64,000 bases of DNA, from the NCBI RefSeq assembly GCF_001883705.2, contig NZ_MDEQ02000032.1, positions 1 through 64,000 of the forward strand. Direction: 5' to 3'. The position numbers were made by a program, and so were the translations under genes. The notes beneath the pieces were generated by a model. The model was not told where the DNA came from, ran no database searches, and saw only the letters and a list, made by a program, of their open reading frames with translations. Origin of the DNA: Burkholderia catarinensis (GTDB taxonomy: Bacteria > Pseudomonadota > Gammaproteobacteria > Burkholderiales > Burkholderiaceae). Positions 52,190-61,177 of the stretch are shown piece after piece (the stretch's first letter is position 1; every line of letters begins with the position of its first letter).

Positions 52190-54484
52190 TCAATGAATGG
52201 GGGGAGTTGCACCGCCCTTGTAGCCCCGTGCCCATTCCTGACTCTGTTTGGCTGCCTGGTCGATGCGCGCCGCGGCGAGGTCGTCCTTCTTGCGCTGCTT
52301 CGCTTCCTTTGCGAGATCGCTCGACCCGAACGTATCCTTGTCGCGAGTCCGGAAGTACAGTGACGGCGCCAGCACATGGTCCTGCCAGCTCGTCAGCAAC
52401 GTATCGTGGACGAGCATGTCGAACAGCGCCATGACTTCCGCCGGTAGCGGATGCTTGCCTTCGATCCCTTCCTTCCAGGCCGACACGAGCTCCATCTCGG
52501 CTTCAGGCAACATGGCCGCCTCGACCGCATCCGCGCTGGCCTTGTTGTTGGAATCCCACGAATCCGGCATGTTGCGGATGCGCTCGGCGGATTGCTTCAG
52601 GCCCTCCTGATACGACGCGCTGCGCAGTTTCTTTGCCGCTTCTTTTTCGAGACGCTCCCACACCGTCGAATAGTCCTTCGGCGCCTCCGCGATCAACTTC
52701 TCATAGCGTTTTTGCGCCGCGTCGCTCGCCGCCTTCATTCCCCGAAGCTTCGCCTGATCGTCCTGGCTGCGGCTGGCGAGCATGCTCATGTTGATGCCTT
52801 GTCGCTGCAGCTCCCAGTCGAGTTGCGACTTCGCGGTCTTGCGCTGCAGGTCGGCGTCGCTCATGTTGCGCTTCCAGTCGGCGACGGGGTCCGCGATCGT
52901 GCGACGGAATTCGGGATCCATGTAGCGGGCCGAAATCCAGCGCATGAAGACTTTCGAATGCTCCATGAAGTCGGCGCCGGATTTGCGGGGGACGAGCGCG
53001 TAGTACGCGTCGACGAGTTGCTTGATGCGGTATTGCTTGCCGTCCGCGTTGATCGGCGGTGCAATCGTGAATTTCCGGAAAGTGTCCGGCTTCTTGTCTC
53101 GCAGATCCTCCATCGTATCCATGACTGCACCTGCCTTCAATGCCTCCAGCAGCATGTCACGCAGAGGAATCCGCATCAACTCGGCATTGAAACCCAGTGA
53201 ACCCTTGGGCGCGCCGCCTACGACATCGCAACTCGTACCCGGATAAAGGAATTGCTCGCCACGGGTCTTCTCGAGACTGTCGAGACGCTGATAAAAGCGC
53301 ATCTCGTGTGCCGCGGCAAAATGAACACAGCGCTGCACACTGGCCGGTATGCCGAGGGCCCGGTCCTTGAAGCTGGTCTTGATCATTCCCAGATACGGCA
53401 CCATGCCGATCAGCTCGCCAGCCTCTTCGGACATGGCCGATGAAACGGCATCGAGCAGTCCGACAAACTTGATCTGAATCGATACGCCGTCAATGGCGAG
53501 ATCCATGTCGTCCCTGCGCTTGTATTTTTCCGCCAGATCGTTGATGAAGGCACGCGCGAGTACGCATCCCCGGTCGGCGCCGAACACCGATACCTCGATG
53601 GCCCGAACTTTCGGCATCTGCTTCTTGACGGCGTGGTACGCAGCCTCGAACTGGTCTTTCGCTGCAATCAATCGCGTATCGACACCCGTGCCGAAAGCCT
53701 TCGCCATGACGGAATTGTCACGCACGATCGGCACGTTCTCCATCGCAATGCCGACAAAAAGACTGCGCGCGACCGCCCAGCCCGCCTTCATCGGCGCGCC
53801 TTTGACGTTGTTCTTGAAGTCGTTCTTCGCGTTGCGCCACAGCAGCGTTCCGGTCGCCTTGGTTCGTTCCCAGTAACGCTCCTGCGATGCATTCAACACG
53901 TTCATCACACGTCGCGCCTGAGCAGGGATGTGCTCGATGTCCTTGCGAAGATCCTGGAATGCCTTGTCGATTGGTCGAAGCGAAAAATCCCCCTCGAGAA
54001 AGTTCTCAATGAACTGCTTTTTTACGTCGTCGACACGTTTTTTCACGCTGGCCTGTTTGATTGGCGTATCGACGCGCGTGAACGACTTGGCGACCGACTC
54101 CGCTCCGCTCATCGCCTTCTTGCCCCCCATCTTGACTGCAGCTACGCCCGCATTGATCCACTCATTGGCCTTGGCTGACTCGTTTAGCGGCGTGCCCAGT
54201 CCCGAATAATAGAAGCGGAACCAGAACTGATTGACCGGCCGATGCCTGTCGTCGTTGTCCCGGTGCGCCTCCCACAAACGGCAGATGTTCGAATATTGAG
54301 AGCTCGACTTGTCGTCAATATCGCGACTTCTGCCAAACGCATCGAAGAAAAATCCCATGCGAATCGTCGCGCCGCATGGCAGACAATCGCCTTTCGGATA
54401 CATGTTCGCGTCCTGGCAGACAAGCTGCATATACGTGGACATCGGCGTCGCGTCGTCCGGATCGAGCTTGATTCTCTCAGCCAT
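52190..54484 (-). CDS. T6SS Tle1-like (DUF2235) effector with altered active site
   Basis: 764 residues, starting with GAGGAG upstream of the ATG at 54484. The N-terminal region has the DUF2235 opening (MGFFFDAFGRSRDID, QYSNICRLWEAHRD at 63-76). The nucleophile elbow reads VFGADRGCVLARAF (300-313): Asp304 stands where the family has Ser in GxSxG. The FVGLLDAV motif (340-347, Asp345) and a His (388) follow. The PGxHxDxGG motif is PGTSCDVVGG (415-424), with Ser418 for His. The C-terminal 350 residues are mostly charged helices. Known Tle1 proteins are phospholipases that attack rival membranes. Whether this one is active is open. It follows two lipoprotein genes and overlaps the nearer by 8 bp. 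Confidence 0.8.
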   Translation of the reverse strand: MAERIKLDPDDATPMSTYMQLVCQDANMYPKGDCLPCGATIRMGFFFDAFGRSRDIDDKSSSQYSNICRLWEAHRDNDDRHRPVNQFWFRFYYSGLGTPLNESAKANEWINAGVAAVKMGGKKAMSGAESVAKSFTRVDTPIKQASVKKRVDDVKKQFIENFLEGDFSLRPIDKAFQDLRKDIEHIPAQARRVMNVLNASQERYWERTKATGTLLWRNAKNDFKNNVKGAPMKAGWAVARSLFVGIAMENVPIVRDNSVMAKAFGTGVDTRLIAAKDQFEAAYHAVKKQMPKVRAIEVSVFGADRGCVLARAFINDLAEKYKRRDDMDLAIDGVSIQIKFVGLLDAVSSAMSEEAGELIGMVPYLGMIKTSFKDRALGIPASVQRCVHFAAAHEMRFYQRLDSLEKTRGEQFLYPGTSCDVVGGAPKGSLGFNAELMRIPLRDMLLEALKAGAVMDTMEDLRDKKPDTFRKFTIAPPINADGKQYRIKQLVDAYYALVPRKSGADFMEHSKVFMRWISARYMDPEFRRTIADPVADWKRNMSDADLQRKTAKSQLDWELQRQGINMSMLASRSQDDQAKLRGMKAASDAAQKRYEKLIAEAPKDYSTVWERLEKEAAKKLRSASYQEGLKQSAERIRNMPDSWDSNNKASADAVEAAMLPEAEMELVSAWKEGIEGKHPLPAEVMALFDMLVHDTLLTSWQDHVLAPSLYFRTRDKDTFGSSDLAKEAKQRKKDDLAAARIDQAAKQSQEWARGYKGGATPPIH

Positions 54485-55328
54485 GCTGCTTCTCCTCTGC
54501 GCGTGGCGGCGGCACCAGTCCGTCGGGAATTGTCGGTACGTTCACCGGCTTGAACTTGCCGCTTGCCAGTTCGGACAACACGTTCTTTGGAAGCGCTTGC
54601 ATCGACTTGGCAAACCAACCGGGCTTTCCAGCCGCTGCCCGCAAGATCCGCTGCACCTCCGGATGCGCATCGAATCGACTGTTCACGAGCAAACTGAAAT
54701 ACGCATACTGCTCGAGGTCATTCCGGTCGGTCAGTTGGTACTTCAGCCACGCGGCAGCTACGGCACTCGCAATGCGCCGATGCGACTGTCCGTCCGTATC
54801 GTCGAATTTCTTGTCCAGTTGCTCCTGATAGTGCGTCGCCATCCATCGGGAAACATCCACGACCGGAATACGCGATTCGTCCAAAAGTTGGCCAGGGAAC
54901 TGGAACTCGACGTGACGATCCGGATAGAAATGAACTTCAAGAATACGGCCGCCGACTTTCTCGGGAACGGCCGACGGCGGCATCACCACCTTAGTCTCGA
55001 CTTGCTGCGTATGCGAGTCGTCAATCGTCCATCGATCTGCGTCGTAGTACTTCCACTTGACCGTAAATTCGGTGCCCTTGAGCTTGTAGCAACACGCGAC
55101 GCTGCCGCCACCTGCGCCGGGAGGATCGTCTCCGCCACCGCTTGCCTTGTTGCCATAAGAATCGGTGATTGTGAAGCCGTTCATGTTGTACGGCAGATAG
55201 TTCCGGCCCATGACCGAAATCCCGCTATAGGTTGGCTCGGATTTGCCGCAAGCCGTCACGGCTGCGAACAGCAGGCAAGTCGCCAGAACACGGCCCGTCA
55301 TGCGCGCCGGTTTCGTTCCTCTATGCAT
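54477..55328 (-). CDS. DUF3304 lipoprotein 2, candidate immunity protein
   Basis: 283 residues from the ATG at 55328 (AAGGGAAA upstream); a GTG at 55352 is also open. The signal peptide ends in the lipobox AVTAC (Cys27). The DUF3304 domain follows, with YSGISVMGRNYLPYNMNGF, a GGGDDPPGAGGG stretch and the CC pair. It should be a lipid-anchored periplasmic protein. It is near-identical to the next lipoprotein at the N-terminus (61 of 69 residues after the Cys). It lies directly upstream of the effector and overlaps it, as immunity genes of lipase effectors often do. Confidence 0.82.
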   Translation of the reverse strand: MHRGTKPARMTGRVLATCLLFAAVTACGKSEPTYSGISVMGRNYLPYNMNGFTITDSYGNKASGGGDDPPGAGGGSVACCYKLKGTEFTVKWKYYDADRWTIDDSHTQQVETKVVMPPSAVPEKVGGRILEVHFYPDRHVEFQFPGQLLDESRIPVVDVSRWMATHYQEQLDKKFDDTDGQSHRRIASAVAAAWLKYQLTDRNDLEQYAYFSLLVNSRFDAHPEVQRILRAAAGKPGWFAKSMQALPKNVLSELASGKFKPVNVPTIPDGLVPPPRAEEKQHG

Positions 55329-55486
55329 CGACGTTTCCCTTCTGAGTGGCACCTCGCACGCCGCGCCGTGGCGAGCAAGCGCCTGTTTTGCATCTGTTAT
55401 CGATCACCTTTGCACACGGCTCGAATGCCGTCCGGCGTGCGATGCCGATAGGCGACTGCGCGCACTCCTGATCGAACGCACCCGAT

Positions 55487-56320
55487 TCAACCATGCCGCA
55501 CCTCCGGCACACGCAGCGGCGGCAACAATCCATCTGGAATGACCGGGACAACCACTGGCTCGAAGCTATCGGTTGCCAGCGCCGACTTCACGTTCTTCGG
55601 CAGAGACTGCATCGACTTCGCGAACATACCCGGCTTACCGGCAACCGTCTGCAAGAGACGCTGAATCTCGGAATGCGCATCGAATCGACTGTTGACCAAC
55701 AAAGCGAAGTACGCGTACTGCTCCAGATCGTCACGGTCGGTCAGACGATATTTCAGCCACGCAGACGCCACGATCCGGGCGACACGACGAAACTGCTGGT
55801 CCTCGCGCTCGTCGTATCGCTTGTCCAGTTGCCCTTGATACCGCTTCACCCATCTCACGACATCGACAATCGGCAGGCGCGCATCATCGAGCATCTGGCC
55901 CGGAAACTGGAACTCGACATGCCGGTCCGGAAAGAAGTGCACCTCAAAAATCCGGGAACCCACATTGTCCGGCGACTGGGACGGCGGCATCGACACCTTC
56001 GCCTCGGCACGGAACGTCTGCTCGTCCCCTTTGTGCCATTGGTCGACATCGTAGTACTCCCACCTGACCGTAAACTCTGTTCCCTTGAGTTTGTAGCAAC
56101 ATGTCAGGCTCCCGCCACCCGCACCCGGCGGATCATCGCCACCACCACTCGCCCTGTTCCCATACGCGTCGGTAATGGTGAAACCGCTCATGTTGTACGG
56201 CAGATAATTCCGGCCCATCATGGAAATCCCGCTATAGGTCGGCTCCGACTTGCCGCAGGCACTCAAGCTCAAAGCGACAACAAGCAGCCCCACCGCTAGC
56301 ATGGACCTACGCCACGGCAC
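55487..56320 (-). CDS. DUF3304 lipoprotein 1, candidate immunity protein
   Basis: 277 residues if the GTG at 56320 is used, because GGAGGT lies just before it; an ATG at 56353 and one at 56302 are alternatives. The lipobox is SLSAC, with Cys22 in this numbering. The DUF3304 domain with GGGDDPPGAGGG and CC and the helical C-terminal half (DLEQYAYFALLVNSRFDAH) match the second copy throughout. The start overlaps the end of the DUF4123 gene by 14 bp. The two copies are separated by 158 bp and arose by tandem duplication. Confidence 0.82.
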   Translation of the reverse strand: MPWRRSMLAVGLLVVALSLSACGKSEPTYSGISMMGRNYLPYNMSGFTITDAYGNRASGGGDDPPGAGGGSLTCCYKLKGTEFTVRWEYYDVDQWHKGDEQTFRAEAKVSMPPSQSPDNVGSRIFEVHFFPDRHVEFQFPGQMLDDARLPIVDVVRWVKRYQGQLDKRYDEREDQQFRRVARIVASAWLKYRLTDRDDLEQYAYFALLVNSRFDAHSEIQRLLQTVAGKPGMFAKSMQSLPKNVKSALATDSFEPVVVPVIPDGLLPPLRVPEVRHG

Positions 56321-57329
56321 TACGCACCTCCGGCAACGCTTGCTCGTGCGCATCGCGAATCACATCCCATGTCGCGTCGTCGATCGTAGCCAACGCGTCA
56401 TTGAGCGTCGTGTCCCCATGAGCCACGGCTCCGAGGCAAGCTTGCACCGCCGGATACTCGTCGAACCGCGGCGAGACCAGCACGCCCGTCATCACGTAGC
56501 ACTGCAATTCCGCTTCATCGGCAATCCCATGCGCGGCAGCGCGATCGAGTTGCTCGACGACCTCGTCATACAGTTCCGCATCGGACAAGTGGTCGACCAT
56601 CGCCCCCATCGTCTCCCGAAACTTCAGCACGAGCTTGTCCGGATACCCGAGTTCGATCAGTCGCGCATGCTGCCGCTCGCTCAGGCCTGGCGCCTGACTT
56701 GCCGATGCCGCCCCTTCGACCGCGGGCGTGTCGTTGCGCCACACGACTTCATCGAGCCGCCGGTCGCGATACCGGATCTCGTCGAACGGGGCGACGAACT
56801 GCTGCGCCTGCGTATCGCTCCACGCCAGTCGAAGTCGCCCCAATACGTGGTTGTCGAAGAAAAACAGGTAGTACGCGCGACCGTTCGGCAGCGTGTACTT
56901 CACGTACTGGCGCAGATGCGCATCGAGCGCGTCGAACGACCACGCCGAGCACAGCCACGTCACCGCATGCAGATCGACCGCGTCCAGCCACAACTGACGC
57001 AGCAGGCGATACTGCTCGGCATCCTCGTCGTCGAACGCCTGGCGATCGAACGCGATCAGATATGGCGCGATATCCGTATAGGCATCCAGCCCGGTATCGG
57101 TCCAGAGCGACGCGTGGCGCAGGCCGCGCACGGCTGCAAGCTGCGAGTCCAGTTCCTGATAGCCGCGCGTGTCGACGAGCACGTACAACCGCAGCGCGCG
57201 GCCGTCGTCGGTATTGCGCGCCAGCGATGCCTTCAGCGTCTCCACGAATGCCGGCCATTCAGGCTCACGTGGATTGGGCACATCGACGGCCATCTCGGTG
57301 GCATCGCCCACATCGTTGACTTCGTCCAT
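56307..57329 (-). CDS. DUF4123 effector adaptor/chaperone (Tap/TEC type)
   Basis: 340 residues from the ATG at 57329, which overlaps the vgrG stop by one base (TGATG). The N-terminal DUF4123 domain covers about 45-170 (LYVLVDTRGYQELDSQL, then WLCSAWSFDALDAHLRQYV and YLFFFDNHVLGRL). In T6SS such proteins load a cognate effector onto the VgrG tip and are not secreted. The C-terminal half is helical and may contact the effector. Position between vgrG and the effector genes fits the adaptor role, so the Tle1-like protein is probably its client. Confidence 0.88.
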   Translation of the reverse strand: MDEVNDVGDATEMAVDVPNPREPEWPAFVETLKASLARNTDDGRALRLYVLVDTRGYQELDSQLAAVRGLRHASLWTDTGLDAYTDIAPYLIAFDRQAFDDEDAEQYRLLRQLWLDAVDLHAVTWLCSAWSFDALDAHLRQYVKYTLPNGRAYYLFFFDNHVLGRLRLAWSDTQAQQFVAPFDEIRYRDRRLDEVVWRNDTPAVEGAASASQAPGLSERQHARLIELGYPDKLVLKFRETMGAMVDHLSDAELYDEVVEQLDRAAAHGIADEAELQCYVMTGVLVSPRFDEYPAVQACLGAVAHGDTTLNDALATIDDATWDVIRDAHEQALPEVRSAVA

Positions 57330-59890
57330 CAATCCGCCTCGACCATCGATTCGCGACCGCTATGCGCATTCAGCACGCATTGCTTGCACGTGCCGCCCGG
57401 CATCGCGGGCAACGGATACTGCATGCTCGTCGGCCCGCTGAACTGGTGCTGCGCTCCCTTGAAATCGATCTTCCCCGGCGCGTGAATCTCGATGTTGCCG
57501 CCCTTGATCCGGATATACGCGCCGCCCGACGTCAGCAGGATCTCCTGCTTCGCGGCCACATCGACGGCCTCGGTCGCCGCCACCATCTTCACGGTCTTCT
57601 GCGCGGTAAGCTCGATGCTGTCCGCGTGCGCCTGGACCTCGACGTTGCCCTTCGCGGCGAACATCTTCATTCCGGCGTTCTGCGCGAACAGGCTGATGCG
57701 ATCGCGGATGCCGGCGATCAGCGACTTCCCGCTGGTGATGAACGTGCTCTGGCCGCTGACGATATTGGTCTGCTGGTCGCTGGCCAGGTGCACCGACTGC
57801 TGCGACGCCATCCCGATCCCCGCCGGGCTCGCGAACAGCATCACCGGTTCCTTGAACGCATTCGCGTTCCCCGTCCCGCCGCCGGCTGTCCTGCCACCGC
57901 CCGACGTCGCCCCGGCCACGCTGTTCTGCGTCGCGTCGGCGAACTGCTTCAGCGCATCGCGACCGGTGCCGAGACTCTCCGCCTGATGCATTTCGCTGAC
58001 CTGCGACATCGACTCGACCAGCCCCTCCGCATTGACGAGCTGCTGCTTCGCTTCGCTGACATCGAGCGGCTGACTGTTCGCCTGCTTCGGATGCGTCGTC
58101 ACGTACAGGCCCTGCCCGGCACGCATCGCACCATACGCATCCGTACGCAGATCGAAACCGGAGCCAAGATACGCACCGCGCGTGTTGCCGTTCTGCTCGA
58201 TCAAATAGCCGAGGTGAAGCAGCGAATTCGCGCTGCTGCTGAACAGGCGCGCGCGGTTCTGCCCGGTCGCGTCGTCGAGCACCATCTCGTTGTGCCCCGA
58301 TCCCGCATACTCCTTCGACCGGAAGCCCGACAGGATCCCGTCGCTATGCCACTGCGGCTTGGCAGCGCTGTTGTACACGCGATGCATGACGATCGGCCGA
58401 TCACAGTCGCCGCCGATATAGCCGATCAGCACTTCCTCGCCGACGCGCGGAATATGAACGCCGCCGTAACCGCCACCGGTATCCGACTGCACGACGCGCA
58501 TCCAGCATGATGCGGTCTCGCGGCCTTCGCTCTGCCGGTCCCAGACGAACATGACCTTGATCCGGTTCAGCTCGTCGGTGTAGACCTCCTCGCCCTTCGG
58601 GCCGACGACGACGGCCGTCTCGAGCTGCATCGCGGGTTTGCGGTGCTCGAACGGGCTGCGATACGGCACGCTCGCGCGCTGCGCCTCGACCTCGACGAGA
58701 TAAAACCCTGCAGAGCCGTCGTCATGCCCGACTTCGAACACAGCCGCTTCCCCGCGACCGGCCTTCACCTGCGCCAGCTCGGCCTGCAGGCTATGCGGGA
58801 AGTTCGCTTCGTGGTCCGAGACCGGCAGATTGTTCTCGATGTAACGCGTGACGCCGATGGCCGCGAACTCGCGATCGCTCGCCGAATCGCGGTCGTGCTC
58901 GGGATGGTCGACGAGGGTGAAACGCCGCCCAGCGTCAATCGAGCGCACACCGCCCACGCCGAAGAAACGCTTCGACCGCGACTCCCATTCCTCGAGGCGA
59001 ATCTTCGACAGGTGTTCGCCGCGGTCCTGGCCGGAATACGTGTACGCGCCGGTGTATTCGTAGATCTCCGCCTGGCCCGGCAGGTCGCCCTGACCAGCCT
59101 TCGTCGGCAGCGACGTGCCGTTCGGATTGCCCGCCGACGACGGCGACTTGTAGTCGAACGTGCGCGTCGTATGCAGCGTGCTTTGCAACGTCCGCGACGC
59201 GGCCCATTGCGTGAAACCGGCGGTTTCGGTGCCGCTGCCCGAACGGTCGAACGTAACGGTATTCGGCGACAGTGCGTCGACCGCATGCAGGTCGTCGGTG
59301 ATGACGAGCGTGTGCGCCTTCCCGTCTTCACTGTGCCGCCAGAAGCCGAACAGCCCTTCGTCTTCCATCAGCCGATGCACGAAGTTCCAGTCGGTTTCGC
59401 TCTGGCGGCAGTACGAGCGGGACGGCAGCGGCTTCGACAGCGCGAACTGGTATTGGCCCTTGGCCTGCGGATGGCGGTCGAACACATCGGCGAGGATCGC
59501 GTCGACCGGCTGGTCCTGCCAGTACCGCATGTCGCTGCGGAACTTGAGGAAGTGCATCCACGACGCGAAGCGCAGCTGGTAACTCGACAGGCTGCCGTCG
59601 GCGCCGAGCCGTCGCGCCGTGTGGATATAGCCGTTGATCGGGAGGTACGACTGGTTCGCCTGCCGGATCCACAACGTGATCGGCTGCGCGATCAGCGTCT
59701 TGAGCTCGACGTCGCTCGCGGTGGATACCAGGTCGAGCGCGACGCTGAAATCGCGGCCCAGCCCGGAACGGGTCACGGCCCGGCGCGGCACGAGCGCATT
59801 GTTCGGCAACGACGGGATGTCAGTCTTCAGCAGGCGGTCCTGCTGAATCAGACCACCGCGAATCGCCTGTGCCAGTTCGGTCACGTTCAT
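57329..59890 (-). CDS. vgrG: T6SS spike protein VgrG
   Basis: 853 residues. The gp27-like hub covers about 1-390 (the TARRLGADGSLSSYQLRFASW and DWNFVHRLMEDEGLFGFWR segments are typical), the gp5-like OB fold about 440-510 (KVMFVWDRQSEG, GGGYGGVHIPRVGEEVLIGYIGGDCDRPIV), and a DUF2345 beta-helix about 640-800. The C-terminus has a CxxC segment (TCKQCVLNAHSG). VgrG trimers form the tip of the Hcp tube and carry effectors. This copy has no toxic extension, so the downstream genes supply the effector. It lies 124 bp after tssA, with a small gap of low-complexity G+C-rich sequence. Confidence 0.95.
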   Translation of the reverse strand: MNVTELAQAIRGGLIQQDRLLKTDIPSLPNNALVPRRAVTRSGLGRDFSVALDLVSTASDVELKTLIAQPITLWIRQANQSYLPINGYIHTARRLGADGSLSSYQLRFASWMHFLKFRSDMRYWQDQPVDAILADVFDRHPQAKGQYQFALSKPLPSRSYCRQSETDWNFVHRLMEDEGLFGFWRHSEDGKAHTLVITDDLHAVDALSPNTVTFDRSGSGTETAGFTQWAASRTLQSTLHTTRTFDYKSPSSAGNPNGTSLPTKAGQGDLPGQAEIYEYTGAYTYSGQDRGEHLSKIRLEEWESRSKRFFGVGGVRSIDAGRRFTLVDHPEHDRDSASDREFAAIGVTRYIENNLPVSDHEANFPHSLQAELAQVKAGRGEAAVFEVGHDDGSAGFYLVEVEAQRASVPYRSPFEHRKPAMQLETAVVVGPKGEEVYTDELNRIKVMFVWDRQSEGRETASCWMRVVQSDTGGGYGGVHIPRVGEEVLIGYIGGDCDRPIVMHRVYNSAAKPQWHSDGILSGFRSKEYAGSGHNEMVLDDATGQNRARLFSSSANSLLHLGYLIEQNGNTRGAYLGSGFDLRTDAYGAMRAGQGLYVTTHPKQANSQPLDVSEAKQQLVNAEGLVESMSQVSEMHQAESLGTGRDALKQFADATQNSVAGATSGGGRTAGGGTGNANAFKEPVMLFASPAGIGMASQQSVHLASDQQTNIVSGQSTFITSGKSLIAGIRDRISLFAQNAGMKMFAAKGNVEVQAHADSIELTAQKTVKMVAATEAVDVAAKQEILLTSGGAYIRIKGGNIEIHAPGKIDFKGAQHQFSGPTSMQYPLPAMPGGTCKQCVLNAHSGRESMVEAD

Positions 59891-60013
59891 GCGTCACTCA
59901 TCTTCTTGTTTGCCGCGGGCCCGCCGGGGCCCGCGCTCTCAGGAAAAAAGCCCGTCTCTCACCGCACGACGGCGCCCCGGACACGCGTCACGCGCGTCGC
60001 GCGGCACCGTCGC

Positions 60014-61135
60014 TCACGACTGCTCGTCGGGCCGCACGCCCAGCAGCTCGCGAATATGCGACAGCGAGCCGTCGTCCTTCACGACGCTCTCGAGCCACTT
60101 GTGCAGCGGCATGTCGGCCCATTCGGCCGCCTTGTCGGCAAGATACGCGACCGGGCTGTGCGGCTCGGTCTGGCGGAAATAGCGTGCGACCGCGCGCAAC
60201 TGGTCGACGGCCTGCGCACGGTTCTGGATGCCGGCGATCATCTGCGTCACCGGTGCGCGCGGAACGGGCTGCGGCTGCACGTGGGTCTCCTCCGTCTGGA
60301 TCGGGTTGCCGAAAACCGGCTCGATGCGCTCGGGCTGCGCCTGCGGTGCCGATGGCGTGTGCGGCGCGCTGCCCGTATAGCCCTGCTCGCGCGCGAAGCG
60401 CTCGGCGAGCCGGTACACGGTCTCGAACGCGTCGCGCGCCTGCCGGAAGCTCGGCGCCGAATCGCCCGCGCGCTCGACGAGCCGCTCCTCGAACGCATCG
60501 AGCGCGAATTCGAACGCCTTCAGGTTCGCCAGCAGCGCCGTGTAGAACGCAATCGACGTGACGCGCCGCGACGAATCGATCTGGTCGATCGACGGCTTGC
60601 CGCGCGCGATGTCATCCGCGTGATCGGGGTCGCGCTTGATGGACTGCGCGACGTGTTGCGCCACTTCCCAGTCGAGCGTGCTGAACGCGTTCGACGCACC
60701 GTCCGTCACCGGCACCGCGCGCAGCAGCTCGGCCGTGCGGCCGGAGAGCCACGCGACGTTGCCGAGCCGGTACTCGGTGTCGTCGCCTTCGGGCTGCGGG
60801 TGCACGGTGTCCCAGAACTCGCGGCACAGGCCCTCGAGCAGCGCATAGCCTTCGGTGAGACCGGTGAGGCCGTCCTCGAGCGCGAGCGCCTCGGTCAGCC
60901 ACACGGCGAGCCGCAGGTCTTTCGTGCGCGAGCGCAGCAGCTCGTCCGCATGGTCGACGACGAAGCCCCAGTCGGCCTCCTTGATCTCGGTCACCCATTC
61001 GCCCTGGTCGAGCGTCGGATCGTCGTAGCGCCGCGCGTCCTGGATCGCGTCGAATTCGTTCGAAAACAGCAGGTCGTCGCCGCTGGGCGACGCATCGCTG
61101 ATCGGCGTCAGCAGCTCGGGAAGATTGATCGGCAT
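60014..61135 (-). CDS. tssA: T6SS protein TssA (ImpA-N domain)
   Basis: 373 residues. The N-terminal ImpA domain begins LLTPISDASPSGDDLLFSNEFDAIQDARR, with DWGFVVDHADELLRSRTKDLRLAVWLTEAL. The C-terminal third is shorter than in the long TssA class and contains an extended Pro/Gln-rich linker (about 265-305) before a small helical domain (AVDQLRAVARYFRQTEPHSPVAYLADKAAEWADMPLHKWL), as in Burkholderia TssA. It helps start and cap sheath polymerisation. It lies 42 bp downstream of clpV and is leftward, so probably cotranscribed. Confidence 0.94.
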   Translation of the reverse strand: MPINLPELLTPISDASPSGDDLLFSNEFDAIQDARRYDDPTLDQGEWVTEIKEADWGFVVDHADELLRSRTKDLRLAVWLTEALALEDGLTGLTEGYALLEGLCREFWDTVHPQPEGDDTEYRLGNVAWLSGRTAELLRAVPVTDGASNAFSTLDWEVAQHVAQSIKRDPDHADDIARGKPSIDQIDSSRRVTSIAFYTALLANLKAFEFALDAFEERLVERAGDSAPSFRQARDAFETVYRLAERFAREQGYTGSAPHTPSAPQAQPERIEPVFGNPIQTEETHVQPQPVPRAPVTQMIAGIQNRAQAVDQLRAVARYFRQTEPHSPVAYLADKAAEWADMPLHKWLESVVKDDGSLSHIRELLGVRPDEQS

Positions 61136-61177
61136 GGTTCGGTCAGTTCATCAATGCTTGGCGTTGCGCGGCCGCGC

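Noticed and set aside
59869..60561. Rightward 230-codon frame opposite tssA
   Set aside because: It is Arg/Ala-rich text without a domain, antisense to the clear TssA gene.
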